Shown here: positions 19,028-28,049 of the stretch, in pieces
How positions within the stretch are numbered: the first letter of the stretch is position 1
Layout of the letters: every line of letters begins with the position of its first letter
Source of the DNA: Psychrobacillus sp048572895
GTDB taxonomy: Bacteria > Bacillota > Bacilli > Bacillales_A > Planococcaceae
Assembly: GCF_048572895.1 (NCBI RefSeq)
Contig: NZ_CP183878.1
Coordinates: 2,790,001-2,854,000, forward strand
Direction of reading: 5' to 3'
DNA: 64,000 nucleotides
Made by a program: the position numbers and the translations under genes
The notes under the pieces: generated by a model
The model's database searches: none
Told to the model about the DNA's origin: nothing
The model's input: the letters and a program-made list of their open reading frames with translations, nothing else

Positions 19028-19237
19028 TTAACGCGAGGGTCTAGCTTCTTGACAATTAGAGCATTTTTTTTGATTGCTCCCTTTAAACTTCGTGAATGTT
19101 TTTTCAAAATTGGTTCCACATGAACATTTAAATAGTAGTTTTTGTGAGTATCCTACATATTCTTTTGAAAGCAATGCACATTCTGAATTTTTACTTACAT
19201 AATCTCTTATCAGTTCTATAGTCCATTTTTTATTCAA
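19028..19237 (-). CDS. Small zinc-ribbon protein related to phage/homing endonuclease DNA-binding modules
   Basis: 69 residues: KKWTIELIRDYVSKNSECALLSKEYVGY, then a Cys pair C-S-C (FKCSCGTNFEKTF) and a second pair CSNC near the C-terminus, giving four possible zinc ligands. This repeat unit occurs in strings in phage HNH/GIY-YIG endonucleases and integrase-associated proteins, where it helps bind DNA. Here it is a single unit with its own GGAGGTG ribosome site and TTG start, ending shortly after the second Cys pair. It may be a small stand-alone gene or the surviving end of a longer endonuclease. Confidence 0.6.
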   Translation of the reverse strand: MNKKWTIELIRDYVSKNSECALLSKEYVGYSQKLLFKCSCGTNFEKTFTKFKGSNQKKCSNCQEARPSR

Positions 19238-19439
19238 CTTGAGACACCTCCGATGGCGTTATTATTTAAGTACAGGAAGAAGCATTAACTACTTTCCGTT
19301 CAATTAGATTCAAGAATTCCAAATCTACCTCAATGTGTTATTATACCACCACTTTAAGTATCCTTGTACAATCTTTTCAAAAAAATATTGTTTAAACTCA
19401 GGATCTGTGCTATACTAACTTTCTAATAACAAATTAGTT

Positions 19440-19468
19440 TTGACATCCATACTATCGATTATTATATT
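19440..19468 (+). promoter_or_regulatory. Sigma-A promoter of a possible small RNA
   Basis: TTGACA at 19440-19445 and TATATT at 19463-19468 are separated by exactly 17 bases, a near-ideal housekeeping promoter. It does not face any gene; about 60 bases downstream lies a terminator on the same strand. Confidence 0.65.
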
Positions 19469-19474
19469 AGTCGA

Positions 19475-19565
19475 CATTATTGGGTGCCAAACCCGCAAGA
19501 ATTCTTTAGGAACAGAGAATTCTTTAGAAAAAAGCATTATCTCTTTAGAGATAGTGCTTTTTTAT
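19475..19565 (+). ncRNA. Candidate small RNA, about 90 nt
   Basis: The stretch is bounded by the promoter at 19440-19468 and the terminator at 19528-19564. A first helix may form between AAGAATTC (about 19497) and GAATTCTT (about 19517), followed by the terminator stem. The short reading frame crossing the region lacks a ribosome site and extends past the terminator, so it is unlikely to be translated. No known RNA family was recognised. Confidence 0.45.
19528..19564 (+). terminator. Rho-independent terminator of the candidate small RNA
   Basis: The stem AAAGCATTATCTC / GAGATAGTGCTTT (one G-T pair) with a TTTA loop is followed by a run of T. Confidence 0.8.
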
Positions 19566-19696
19566 TTCAGAATGATAGGTGAAAATGCTAGATTTAAACA
19601 TTCGCGCGGGTCGTGCATAAAAAATACAACTAAGTCGAATATCTAAATTCTATAGGCAATTTTTGTTTAGAAAACATTTTTGTTGAAAACATAAAT

Positions 19697-19738
19697 AAAA
19701 ATCACTATCCTTTCTATTTAGAAAGAATAGTGATTTTT
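19697..19738 (-). terminator. Rho-independent terminator of ahpCF
   Basis: The arms AAAATCACTAT and ATAGTGATTTT, extended by TTTCT / AGAAA, form a long stem with A/T tracts on both sides. It lies downstream of ahpF on the minus strand. Confidence 0.8.
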
Positions 19739-19818
19739 TAGTGCAACAGAATTGCTGACATTACAAATTGATGTTATTGATTCTATTAAACCAAGCTTCT
19801 GTTTCTATCGTTGAATAA

Positions 19819-21351
19819 CTAATTTCGAATTAGATAATCAAATGAGCCTAACGCTGCAGTTGCACCAGATCCCATAGAAATAATGATTTGCTTATGAATA
19901 CTGTCTGTACAATCACCAGCAGCAAATACACCAGGAATTGTAGTAGCTCCACTCTTATCAACAATGATTTCACCAATTCGATTCCGTTCAAGAGTTCCTT
20001 CTAACCAATCAGTGTTAGGAACTAGACCGATTTGAACAAATACCCCAGCTAATTCAATATTACTTTCTTCGCCTGTCTCCCGATTTACATAAGTAATACC
20101 ATTTACTTTGTCAGTACCAGTAATTTCTTTTGTTTGAGTATTTTTTAAGACTGTGACATTAGGAAGGCTATGTAAACGTTTTTGTAGAACATCATCAGCT
20201 TTTAATTCTGAGTTATATTCAAGAACTGTTACATGTTTCACAATCCCTGCAAGGTCAATTGCTGCCTCTATACCTGAGTTACCCCCACCGATTACCGCAA
20301 CGTCTTTACCTTCAAATAACGGGCCATCACAGTGAGGACAATAAGCGACACCCTTATTTTTGAACTCTTGCTCACCAGGAACATTAATATTACGCCAACG
20401 AGCACCAGTTGAAATGATTACGGATTTACTCTTAAGAATAGCACCATTTTCTAATTCAACCTCGATTAGGTCTTTCTTTTCTAAACGTTTAGCACGCTGT
20501 AAGTTCATAACGTCAATATTGTATTCTTTCACATGCTCTTCAAGAGCTTGTGCAAGTTTAGGACCTTCAGTAGTTTTCACGCTGATAAAATTTTCAATAG
20601 TAAGCGTGTCTAAGATTTGGCCACCAAAGCGTTCTGCTACAATTCCCGTGCGAATACCTTTACGTGCTGAATAGATTGCTGCACTTGAACCAGCTGGACC
20701 ACCACCAATAACAAGTACATCGTATGGCTCTTTTCCAGAAAATTCTTCTACGTCAGGCCCAACACCTAATTTTGATATAATTTCCTCGATTGTCATTCGA
20801 CCATTTCCAAATGATTCGCCATTCATGTACACTGCTGGTACTGCTAATATATCTTTGCTCTCTACTTCTTCTTTAAATGCTGCACCATCAATCATTGTGT
20901 GTGTAATGTTAGGATTAAGTACACTCATGATATTAAGAGCTTGGACAACATCAGGGCAGTTATGGCAAGTTAAGCTAACATATGTCTCAAAGTGATATTC
21001 ACCATCAACATTTTTAATTTGATTGATTATACTTTGATCAACTTTTGGCGCACGTCCACTAACTTGAAGTAGAGCTAAAACTAAAGAAGTAAATTCATGT
21101 CCTAGTGGAACACCCGCAAAAGTAACTGCTGTATCATCTTCTCCAACACGGTTGATACTAAAGCTAGGTGTCCTTGTTAGTTCTACTTTTTCCACTGTAA
21201 TTTTTGTTGAAAGGGAAGCTAGCTCATCAACTAGAGCTAGCATTTCATCTGAAACTTTGTCAGAACCTGCACTTACTTTAAGAACGATATCGTTTTCTAG
21301 CAATTGAAGGTACTGATTTAATTGAGACGTTATTTCTGCATCAAGTGCCAT
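19819..21351 (-). CDS. ahpF: Alkyl hydroperoxide reductase subunit F (NADH:peroxiredoxin oxidoreductase)
   Basis: A 510-residue flavoprotein. Residues 1 to about 195 form the tandem thioredoxin-like domain with the redox pair in SLTCHNCPDVV. The thioredoxin-reductase-like part follows, with the FAD motif VIGGGPAGSSAAIYSAR, the redox pair YCPHCDGP, the NADH motif VIGGGNSGIEAA and the final FAD motif GVFAAGDCTD. It passes electrons from NADH to AhpC to remove peroxides in the cytoplasm. It lies 15 bases downstream of ahpC and is transcribed with it. Confidence 0.97.
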   Translation of the reverse strand: MALDAEITSQLNQYLQLLENDIVLKVSAGSDKVSDEMLALVDELASLSTKITVEKVELTRTPSFSINRVGEDDTAVTFAGVPLGHEFTSLVLALLQVSGRAPKVDQSIINQIKNVDGEYHFETYVSLTCHNCPDVVQALNIMSVLNPNITHTMIDGAAFKEEVESKDILAVPAVYMNGESFGNGRMTIEEIISKLGVGPDVEEFSGKEPYDVLVIGGGPAGSSAAIYSARKGIRTGIVAERFGGQILDTLTIENFISVKTTEGPKLAQALEEHVKEYNIDVMNLQRAKRLEKKDLIEVELENGAILKSKSVIISTGARWRNINVPGEQEFKNKGVAYCPHCDGPLFEGKDVAVIGGGNSGIEAAIDLAGIVKHVTVLEYNSELKADDVLQKRLHSLPNVTVLKNTQTKEITGTDKVNGITYVNRETGEESNIELAGVFVQIGLVPNTDWLEGTLERNRIGEIIVDKSGATTIPGVFAAGDCTDSIHKQIIISMGSGATAALGSFDYLIRN

Positions 21352-21366
21352 ATAGTATCGCTCTCC

Positions 21367-21930
21367 TTAAATTTTACCTACAAGGTCAAGACTCGGTTTA
21401 AGTGTTTCGCTACCTTCTTGCCATTTAGCTGGGCAAACTTCACCTGGATTGTTGCGAACATATTGTGCTGCTTTAATTTTGTTAATAAGCGTACTAGCAT
21501 CACGACCAATACCATCTGCATTGATTTCGATTGCTTGAATCACTCCATCAGGGTCAATAATGAAAGTACCACGATCAGCAGCACCTTCTTCTTCAATAAA
21601 CACGTCAAAGTTGCGAGAAAGAACGTGTGCCGGGTCACCAATCATCGTGTAGGTAATTTTACCAATAGCTTCTGATGAATCGTGCCATGCTTTATGTGTA
21701 AAATGAGAATCTCTTGAAGCTGAGAATACTTCAACACCTAAATCTTGTAGTGTAGGATATTGGTCTTGAAGGTCTTCAAGTTCAGTTGGACAAACAAAAG
21801 TAAAGTCTGCTGGATAGAAGCAAACTACACTCCAATGACCTCTGAAATCTTGATCTGTTACTTCAATAAAATCACCGTTTTTGAATGCTTGCGCTTTAAA
21901 TGGTAATACTTCTTTTCCGATTAATGACAT
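21367..21930 (-). CDS. ahpC: Alkyl hydroperoxide reductase subunit C (typical 2-Cys peroxiredoxin)
   Basis: A 187-residue peroxiredoxin with the peroxidatic cysteine in DFTFVCPTELEDL and the resolving cysteine in GEVCPAKWQ near the C-terminus. It reduces hydrogen peroxide and organic or nitrogen hydroperoxides and is regenerated by AhpF, encoded next. The ribosome site GGAGGAATTTTAATT precedes the ATG. Upstream lie a likely sigma-A promoter and a PerR-like site, fitting induction by peroxide. Confidence 0.97.
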   Translation of the reverse strand: MSLIGKEVLPFKAQAFKNGDFIEVTDQDFRGHWSVVCFYPADFTFVCPTELEDLQDQYPTLQDLGVEVFSASRDSHFTHKAWHDSSEAIGKITYTMIGDPAHVLSRNFDVFIEEEGAADRGTFIIDPDGVIQAIEINADGIGRDASTLINKIKAAQYVRNNPGEVCPAKWQEGSETLKPSLDLVGKI

Positions 21931-21951
21931 AATTAAAATTCCTCCATAAAA

Positions 21952-21967
21952 TTAGTAATAATAATAA
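21952..21967 (-). promoter_or_regulatory. Possible PerR box of ahpC
   Basis: On the minus strand TTATTATTATTACTAA resembles the PerR consensus TTATAATNATTATAA with a few mismatches. It sits between the likely -10 region and the ahpC start. The A+T-rich context makes chance matches common. Confidence 0.35.
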
Positions 21968-21979
21968 TTAACAAGTATT

Positions 21980-22009
21980 AATTGTTACGTAGGTGTCGAA
22001 TTTTGTCAA
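21980..22009 (-). promoter_or_regulatory. Likely sigma-A promoter of ahpCF
   Basis: On the minus strand a perfect TTGACA (22004-22009) is followed after 17 bases by AACAAT, a weak -10. The position suits a leader of about 50 bases before ahpC. Confidence 0.5.
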
Positions 22010-22504
22010 CCAAAACACTATTGTATTTTGTGTATAAACTTTAAAAATATACTATACTAGAAAGATTTTCTTCATTGATTTCATAGGATATAAAAGAGTT
22101 CGAAGTATTTAAATATCGAAAAAAGTGTTACATAATACCAATCATATAAGGGTATAAGTTAGTATTATAGTTCATGGAATACCATCTAATATTTTATAAG
22201 TTCTACTTCTAAAGCATGGTACTTTCATTAGAGTCATATTCTGTCAGAAAAAAACATGAAAATCATAACATTCACATTTGCATTTATAACAAGAGTAGAT
22301 GACTGACCCGCATCGCACAGGCCTTCGAAGATACAACTTCGAGCTTTCCAGGTGAACAAGAATTTTTCATTTCTAAACATCATAGAAAAATCATCTCTCC
22401 TTAAGCTAATAAGGTGAGATGATTTTTCTGTTGTACCCTAAATTAGTAACTCGATTCAACTTGATCAAAATTAAAAAGATAGAACTCCAAGACAATTACA
22501 GCTA
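22010..22504. repeat. Intergenic gap with a partial copy of the CAGAAA...AACATTCAC dispersed repeat
   Basis: No gene is supported. Positions 22241-22285 (CTGTCAGAAA...TCATAACATTCAC) match one half of the palindromic repeat found complete near 34520, 36880 and 52904; the opposite arm is missing. The hairpin at 22385-22429 belongs to the nucleoside transporter gene. Confidence 0.5.
22385..22429 (-). terminator. Rho-independent terminator of the nucleoside transporter gene
   Basis: A long stem with arms AAAAATCATCTC and GAGATGATTTTT, extended by TCCTTA / TAAGG, lies about 75 bases after the stop codon. Confidence 0.8.
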
Positions 22505-23683
22505 TTATAAGATAAAACTTACAATAATCGCTGTTAATACACTTACTAATGTTGCTCCATATAACAGTTTCAAGCCCATTCGTGCTACAACATTCCCTTG
22601 TTTTTCATGAAGACCTTTTACAGCACCAGAAATAATTCCAATGGAAGAGAAGTTTGCAAACGAAACAAGGAACACGGAAATAATTCCGATTGATCGTTCA
22701 CTTAGATTTGACGCTAAATCATTTAATGAAAGCATTGCTACAAATTCATTTGTAACAAGTTTAGTAGCCATAATACCACCAGCTGTTACTGACTCTGAAA
22801 CAGGAATGCCCATTAAAACAGCAAATGGAGCAAAGATATATCCAATAATTTCTTGGAATGAGATTCCTAATACCATATCAAATAAGGTATTTACTCCTGC
22901 CATAAGTGCAACGAATCCGATTAACATCGCCGCAACTACGATTGCAACCTTAAATCCATCCATAATATATTCGCCCAACATTTCAAAGAAGCTCTGTTTT
23001 TCTTCTTGAACAACGAGGATATCTTCTTCTTCAGTGACCTTGTATGGATTAATAATAGAAGCAATGATGAATCCACCAAATAGATTAACCACGATAGCCG
23101 TCACGACATATCTCGGTTCCACCATTGTCATATAAGCCCCAACAATAGACATCGATACGGTAGACATCGCTGATGCACATAGTGTATACAGACGTTGAGA
23201 CGATAATTGTCCAAGCTGCTTTTTCACCGTGATAAATACTTCCGATTGGCCAACAATAGCAGATGCTACCCCATTGTATGACTCTAATTTACCCAGTCCG
23301 TTTACTTTACTTATTCCCCAGCCCAACCACTTCATAATGAAAGGAAGAACTTTAATATACTGTAGAATACCAATTAGCGCTGATATGAAGACGATTGGAA
23401 GTAAAACATTTAAGAAGAAAGGAGCTTGTCCTTCATTTGCAATGCCACCAAATACAAAGCCGATTCCTTCATTCGCAAAATCTAGCAATTTTGTAAATAT
23501 GGCTGCAATCCCCTCAATAATAATTAATCCAAACTTAGTATTCAGTAATATAAAAGACAAAATTAATTGCAAGATAATCATTTGGATAATAGGTCTGATT
23601 TTTATTTCTTTCCGATTGCTACTTGCAATCCAAGCAAGACCCAGAACAACTATTAAACCTGCGATTGAGATTATATAATTCAT
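22505..23683 (-). CDS. nupC: Nucleoside:cation symporter, NupC/CNT family
   Basis: About 392 residues with eight or more membrane helices. It carries the CNT family signatures GQSEVFITVK, SAMSTVSMSIVGAYMTM and MVLGISFQEIIGYIFAP, with KLVTNEFVAML further on. It imports nucleosides with sodium or protons. The start at 23683 is chosen because GGAGG lies six bases before it and the protein then begins MNYIISIAGLIVVLG, a normal first helix; the frame upstream lacks a ribosome site. It stands alone on the minus strand with its own terminator. Confidence 0.93.
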   Translation of the reverse strand: MNYIISIAGLIVVLGLAWIASSNRKEIKIRPIIQMIILQLILSFILLNTKFGLIIIEGIAAIFTKLLDFANEGIGFVFGGIANEGQAPFFLNVLLPIVFISALIGILQYIKVLPFIMKWLGWGISKVNGLGKLESYNGVASAIVGQSEVFITVKKQLGQLSSQRLYTLCASAMSTVSMSIVGAYMTMVEPRYVVTAIVVNLFGGFIIASIINPYKVTEEEDILVVQEEKQSFFEMLGEYIMDGFKVAIVVAAMLIGFVALMAGVNTLFDMVLGISFQEIIGYIFAPFAVLMGIPVSESVTAGGIMATKLVTNEFVAMLSLNDLASNLSERSIGIISVFLVSFANFSSIGIISGAVKGLHEKQGNVVARMGLKLLYGATLVSVLTAIIVSFIL

Positions 23684-24043
23684 TGTATGCCTCCACAAAG
23701 ATGTATTATTTAAGGTTGAACGTCTGACAACCATTCAACTCACATAATAAGTATACCTTTATTATTCATTATGTCCAAACACTATATTTAAATGTTATAA
23801 ATAAAAAGTATATTTTATGTAAGCGGTTCACCATTTTGTAACACCATAACCTCACAAATTTAAAACTACTCCTCTTTACCGTTTTCATTTTAGTTTTTTT
23901 GACCTATACTAACCAGAAAGCCACGACCACCGAATCATCTTCGGTAATCGCGGCTTATAAACTTCCTATATCACAGTCTATCAATTAAATGCTCTAGATT
24001 ACTATTTGAAGCTTCTATACTCGGTCTTCTAACATCATAGTTT
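23684..24043. other. Intergenic gap between two transporter genes
   Basis: It holds the probable nupC promoter region and the hairpin downstream of sstT (23918-23956). Nothing else is recognised. Confidence 0.4.
23918..23956 (-). terminator. Stable hairpin downstream of sstT, probable terminator
   Basis: A 17-pair stem (several G-T pairs) is formed by AAGCCACGACCACCGAA and TTCGGTAATCGCGGCTT. The T tract expected after a terminator is poor on both strands, so its strength as a terminator is uncertain. Confidence 0.5.
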
Positions 24044-25285
24044 CTAGGAATTCACAGAGACTACTTTCGTAGCTCTACCTTCCTTACGATCTTTTGCGTA
24101 CTCAGCTGTAGCAGTGAATAGCACATCAGAAGATGAATTCAGTGCAGTTTCACAAGAATCTTGAATAACCCCAATAATGAAACCAACACCAACAACTTGC
24201 ATAGCAATATCATTTGGAACTCCAAATAGATTACATGCTAGTGGAATAAGTAAAAGTGATCCACCTGCAACTCCTGAAGCTCCTGCTGCTGAGACAGCTG
24301 CGACAACACAAAGCATAAGTGCAGTCATAAAGTCAACTTCGATTCCAAGTGTGTTTACTGTTGCAAGAGTCAGTACAGCAATTGTAACTGCTGCACCAGC
24401 CATATTTATAGTAGCCCCTAGAGGGATGGATACAGCATACGTATCCTCATCTAAGCCAAGTTTTTCACATATTTTCATATTTACTGGAATATTTGCAGCT
24501 GAACTACGTGTAAAGAATGCCGTAATACCACTTTCTCTTAAAACCATTAAAACAATTGGATACGGATTTTTTCGTGTATAGATAAATACGATCAATGGAT
24601 TCACCACAAGCGCGATAAATAACATACACCCTACTAAGATTAATATTAATCTACCATAATCTTTTAAAGCAGAAAGACCACTTGTTTCAATTGCATCAAA
24701 AACAAGTCCCATAATACCGAATGGTGCTAAATTGATCACCCATTGCACTACTTTAGTAATTGCATCTGAAAAATTACCTAACATGTCTTTCGTACTCTGA
24801 TTCGCCTTTTTTAGTGCAAGCCCTAGAACGACTGCCCACATTAATATACCTAAATAATTAGCATTTACTAATGCATCAATTGGATTGGAGACTAAATTAA
24901 ATAGTAATTTTTCAATAACTTCCGCAATACCTTCTGGCGGAGATAGGTCTTCTGCCCCTGCAGTCAATGATAAAGTAACTGGGAACATAAAGCTTGCAAT
25001 TACAGCGACAACCCCCGCTAGAAATGTACCAATAGCATAAAGTCCAAGAATCGATTTCATATTCGTTTTCTTACCACTTTTATGTACGGCAATTGCATGC
25101 ATTACGATGAATAATACTAATATTGGTGCAACTGCCTTTAATGCTCCGACAAATAAAGAACCGAAAATAGATATCCAACTTGCGCCACTTGGAATGGTTA
25201 AAGCCAAGATAACACCAACAATAATACCGATAACAATTCTTTTAACTAGACTCATTTTATTCCATTTTACAAATAAATTTTTCAC
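24044..25285 (-). CDS. sstT: Sodium:serine/threonine symporter, SstT type (DAACS family)
   Basis: A 413-residue membrane protein of the glutamate-transporter fold. It has the first re-entrant loop FTRSSAANIPVNM, then the unwound sodium-binding segment GATINMAGAA and the second hairpin SAAGASGVAGGSLLL, all matching SstT rather than GltP/GltT (the serine-rich loop reads TRSSAA). It imports serine and threonine with sodium. The start is GTG at 25285 behind GGGGGA. It is a single-gene unit. Confidence 0.92.
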   Translation of the reverse strand: MKNLFVKWNKMSLVKRIVIGIIVGVILALTIPSGASWISIFGSLFVGALKAVAPILVLFIVMHAIAVHKSGKKTNMKSILGLYAIGTFLAGVVAVIASFMFPVTLSLTAGAEDLSPPEGIAEVIEKLLFNLVSNPIDALVNANYLGILMWAVVLGLALKKANQSTKDMLGNFSDAITKVVQWVINLAPFGIMGLVFDAIETSGLSALKDYGRLILILVGCMLFIALVVNPLIVFIYTRKNPYPIVLMVLRESGITAFFTRSSAANIPVNMKICEKLGLDEDTYAVSIPLGATINMAGAAVTIAVLTLATVNTLGIEVDFMTALMLCVVAAVSAAGASGVAGGSLLLIPLACNLFGVPNDIAMQVVGVGFIIGVIQDSCETALNSSSDVLFTATAEYAKDRKEGRATKVVSVNS

Positions 25286-25478
25286 ATTTTATCCCCCAAT
25301 ATTTTTTCCTTAGTTTAAAAATTCAAAAGTCAATTTTCCCAAGTAAAATAATATATACTTATTTTAACTTTAAGTAGACTGATATTTTATTTTAGCACAA
25401 GTTTTCAGAATTTTGCATTGTTATTTTTTGTTAGAATATTCTTTATGATTTCTTATGTAAACTTTTCTAAACCAAAAT

Positions 25479-25513
25479 AAAAACGATGAGAGTTTAAGCT
25501 CCCATCGTTTTTA
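25479..25513 (-). terminator. Rho-independent terminator of sspE
   Basis: The stem AAAACGATG.GAG / CTCCCATCGTTTT with one mismatch is followed on the minus strand by a T run, 13 bases after the stop codon. Confidence 0.8.
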
Positions 25514-25525
25514 AAATTCTAGATG

Positions 25526-25768
25526 TTATTTCCCTTGAGTGTTTCCGTTTTGTTGTGCTTTACGATTAGCTTGAGCATTTTGTTGTTTCACTTCTTGCGC
25601 ATTTGTTTTACCTTCAATTGATACACCAAATTCTGATCCAAATTCATTAAACATGTTTTGTGATGCAGATTGTCCATTTTGTTGTGCTTTTTGATTTGCC
25701 TGAGCGTTTTGTTTTCTAACCTCTTGCACATTTGTTTGTGCTTCTTTAGGAATATTGTTTTTTGCCAT
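25526..25768 (-). CDS. sspE: Gamma-type small acid-soluble spore protein
   Basis: 80 residues, very rich in Gln and Asn, with two copies of the gamma-SASP repeat: KQNAQANQKAQQNGQSA and KQQNAQANRKAQQNGNT, separated by FGSEFGVSIEGKTNAQEV, which resembles the GPR protease cleavage region (FGSEF). Gamma-type SASPs are amino acid stores made in the forespore and degraded at germination. The ribosome site GGAGGTGAAGAGAA is strong. The gene implies that the organism forms endospores. A sigma-G promoter is expected upstream but was not clearly identified. Confidence 0.95.
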   Translation of the reverse strand: MAKNNIPKEAQTNVQEVRKQNAQANQKAQQNGQSASQNMFNEFGSEFGVSIEGKTNAQEVKQQNAQANRKAQQNGNTQGK

Positions 25769-25880
25769 TTCTCTTCACCTCCATGCATTATAATTGCCAA
25801 AATAGAGGCATTTATTATTAGCAAATATTGGAGTAAGTTGGACTAGCTTTTTTTACAACTAACATTATTGTTTTAACACT

Positions 25881-26022
25881 ATTAAAAGAACTTCAGTTCA
25901 GTGGTTGTTTTAGTAATGGTTGTATTACTAAAACAAGAGAAAAATTCAAACGTATACTAAATGTGTGGAATGAGTAATATAAAAAAAGATCATTGATGTT
26001 AGTGCATCAATCGATCAATGTA
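25881..26022 (+). repeat. Dispersed repeat family 2, copy A
   Basis: It begins with TTAAAAGAACTTCAGTTCAG and ends in the hairpin GATCATTGATG / CATCAATCGATC with loop TTAGTG. The same start occurs at 32221 and the same hairpin core (TGTTAGTGCATCAATC) near 30591 and 32353. Confidence 0.6.
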
Positions 26023-26157
26023 GTTTTTTAATACTTTCTATTCCTCAACTGACTAGATACCAAATAGAAATTCCCGCAAAATCCTCCTCTAAGTCGATCA
26101 CTAATGTATTCGATTTCATCAATAGCTTATGTATAGTTGATCTCCTTCAACAAAGCA

Positions 26158-26196
26158 ACAGCCCTCATTAAAAACAACAAATTTAATGAGGGCTGT
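26158..26196 (-). terminator. Terminator of the siderophore uptake operon
   Basis: The perfect stem ACAGCCCTCATTAAA / TTTAATGAGGGCTGT lies just after the ATPase gene stop codon. The T tract on the minus strand is short. Confidence 0.7.
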
Positions 26197-26208
26197 TCAT
26201 ACATATTA

Positions 26209-27012
26209 TTAACTTTTCACATGATAGCGTCCTTTAGGTATAACTAAAGGTGTGTCTGAGATTGGATCTTGAATTACAACACAATTCAAGTCAAAAATAG
26301 ATTTTACCAGGTCACTTGTTATGACGTCCGATGGTTTCCCTTCAGCAACGAGTTCACCTTTATGTAGCGCAAATATATAATCTGCATAACGAGCAGATAA
26401 GTTGATATCATGAAGTACCATAACGATTGTAGTGCCATACTTTTCATTAAGACTTGTTAGTAAATCTAAAATTTCCACTTGATAAGTGATATCTAAAAAT
26501 GTTGTCGGTTCATCCAGAAGTAAAATATCCGTTTGCTGTGCAAGAGCCATGGCAATCCAAACTCGCTGCCTTTGACCACCAGATAGTTCATCAATATCAT
26601 GATTAGCAAACTCCGTAATATTCATAAAATCCATTGCTTCTTCGACTGCCTCATAGTCTTTCTTAGACCATCCACTAAACAGTGATTGATGTGGAAATCT
26701 TCCTCTTCCAACTAAATCGGCTACTGTAATCCCTTCTGGAACAACTGGTGATTGTGGAAGTATACCTAAAATCCGTGCTAATTGCTTTGAAGGGTATTTG
26801 TTTATTGCTTTTCCATCAAGGGTTACATCCCCTTCTGAAGGTTTAATGAGCTTTGCTATCGTTTTAAGAAGAGTTGATTTTCCACAACCATTTGCGCCAA
26901 TAATGACACTAATTTTATTTTTAGGTATTTCAAGGTCAATTCCTTGAATAATCGTTTTATTATCATAGCCTGAAAATAATTTATCGGCTCGAAAACTGTG
27001 TGTGTTCCCCAT
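26209..27012 (-). CDS. Iron-siderophore ABC transporter ATPase (FecE/YusV type)
   Basis: A 267-residue ABC ATPase with Walker A GANGCGKST (about residues 38-46), Q-loop region GILPQSP, signature LSGGQRQRVWIA, Walker B ILLLDEPTTFLD and the switch histidine in VLHDINLS. It powers the two FecCD permeases encoded upstream. Its ATG overlaps the stop codon of the upstream permease (TAATG). It is the last gene of the operon, with a terminator following. Confidence 0.95.
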   Translation of the reverse strand: MGNTHSFRADKLFSGYDNKTIIQGIDLEIPKNKISVIIGANGCGKSTLLKTIAKLIKPSEGDVTLDGKAINKYPSKQLARILGILPQSPVVPEGITVADLVGRGRFPHQSLFSGWSKKDYEAVEEAMDFMNITEFANHDIDELSGGQRQRVWIAMALAQQTDILLLDEPTTFLDITYQVEILDLLTSLNEKYGTTIVMVLHDINLSARYADYIFALHKGELVAEGKPSDVITSDLVKSIFDLNCVVIQDPISDTPLVIPKGRYHVKS

Positions 27013-28049
27013 TACAATTCTCCTTTTCGGTTCATACGGATTAGTAAATAAATTAAATATGGTGCCCCTAGTAATCCCGTAATAACACCTACAGGAAATC
27101 TATATTCAAATGCAAATTGCCCAATAAGATCCGCAAATAAAACAAGATTGACCCCTACTAACCCTGCCGGAAGAATATTAGATGAGCTAACACCAACTAA
27201 TCGATTTGCGATTGGCCCCGCTAAAAATGATACAAAGGCAATGGGTCCCGTTGTTGCTGTTGCAATAGCAATCATAAAGACGGAACTAATTATTAAAATA
27301 ACACGCATTCTGTCTGTTGAAACACCAAGAGAGGAAGCCATTTGCTCCCCGAGCTCTAACATACTTAATTGCTTCCCAAATATGATAATTACGGGGGTGA
27401 AAAGTAATACAGCTATTATTAATGGAGGTAACTCGCTCATTTTAGAGCCATTTAAACTACCCCCAAGCCATCTAATAGCTGCAGCAATATCTTGTTGGGC
27501 ACTCTTCAGGAGTAAAAACGAAATAACTGCATCTAACATCGCTTGAATACCAATCCCAATGATGATTATACGACCGATTGAAAATGATCCCCCACGAGCT
27601 AAAAAATACATAGCGATTACAGTTATTAAACCACCAATAACCGCAGCAATAGACACCATCGAATTGCTTGCATGCAGAACAGTAATACAAAATACCGCTG
27701 CTACACTAGAGCCAGATGTAATTCCCAAAATATTTGGGTTTGCTAAAGGATTTCGTAGCATCGTTTGAAAAACATATCCTGCAACACCGAATGCAAATCC
27801 TGCAAATAACCCTGCTAGCATTCGAGGCAGGCGAATTGTATTCACCGCGAAATTGGCGCCTGAAATATCTTCGCCTAGTAGTGTACGTATAACAATATGT
27901 ACTGGATAAAACGTATTCCCGAGCAGTAGCATTGCACAGCAAAGCACCCCAGCTAAAATGACGAGAAGCGTCGTAACCAAAAGCCATCGCCGTCTTCTCT
28001 GCCGCATACCTTCCATAATAAAATTAACTTCCACAGATTGATTTTTCAT
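27012..28049 (-). CDS. Iron-siderophore ABC transporter permease (FecCD family)
   Basis: A 345-residue membrane protein of the FecCD/BtuC family with about ten helices. The family block VNTIRLPRMLAGLFAGFAFGVAGYVFQTMLRNPLANPNILG is present in the first quarter, and the ATPase-contact region GEQMASSLGVSTDRMR later. It forms a heterodimer with the product of 28046-29086. Its start overlaps the previous stop codon by four bases, and the ATPase start overlaps its own stop. Confidence 0.94.
   Translation of the reverse strand: MKNQSVEVNFIMEGMRQRRRRWLLVTTLLVILAGVLCCAMLLLGNTFYPVHIVIRTLLGEDISGANFAVNTIRLPRMLAGLFAGFAFGVAGYVFQTMLRNPLANPNILGITSGSSVAAVFCITVLHASNSMVSIAAVIGGLITVIAMYFLARGGSFSIGRIIIIGIGIQAMLDAVISFLLLKSAQQDIAAAIRWLGGSLNGSKMSELPPLIIAVLLFTPVIIIFGKQLSMLELGEQMASSLGVSTDRMRVILIISSVFMIAIATATTGPIAFVSFLAGPIANRLVGVSSSNILPAGLVGVNLVLFADLIGQFAFEYRFPVGVITGLLGAPYLIYLLIRMNRKGEL

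Larger units (their letters stand above)
25825..26208. other. Intergenic gap with repeat copy A
   Basis: It contains the upstream side of sspE and a copy of the TGTTAGTGCATCAATC repeat (25881-26022). The right end holds the terminator of the siderophore operon. No gene is seen. Confidence 0.4.

Noticed and set aside
19440..19646. A 68-residue plus-strand protein
   Set aside because: It has no ribosome site, starts inside the promoter and runs across the terminator; a small RNA is the better explanation.
25588..25824. A 78-codon frame overlapping sspE
   Set aside because: It is the same DNA in another frame; the SASP repeat sequence and ribosome site support sspE.
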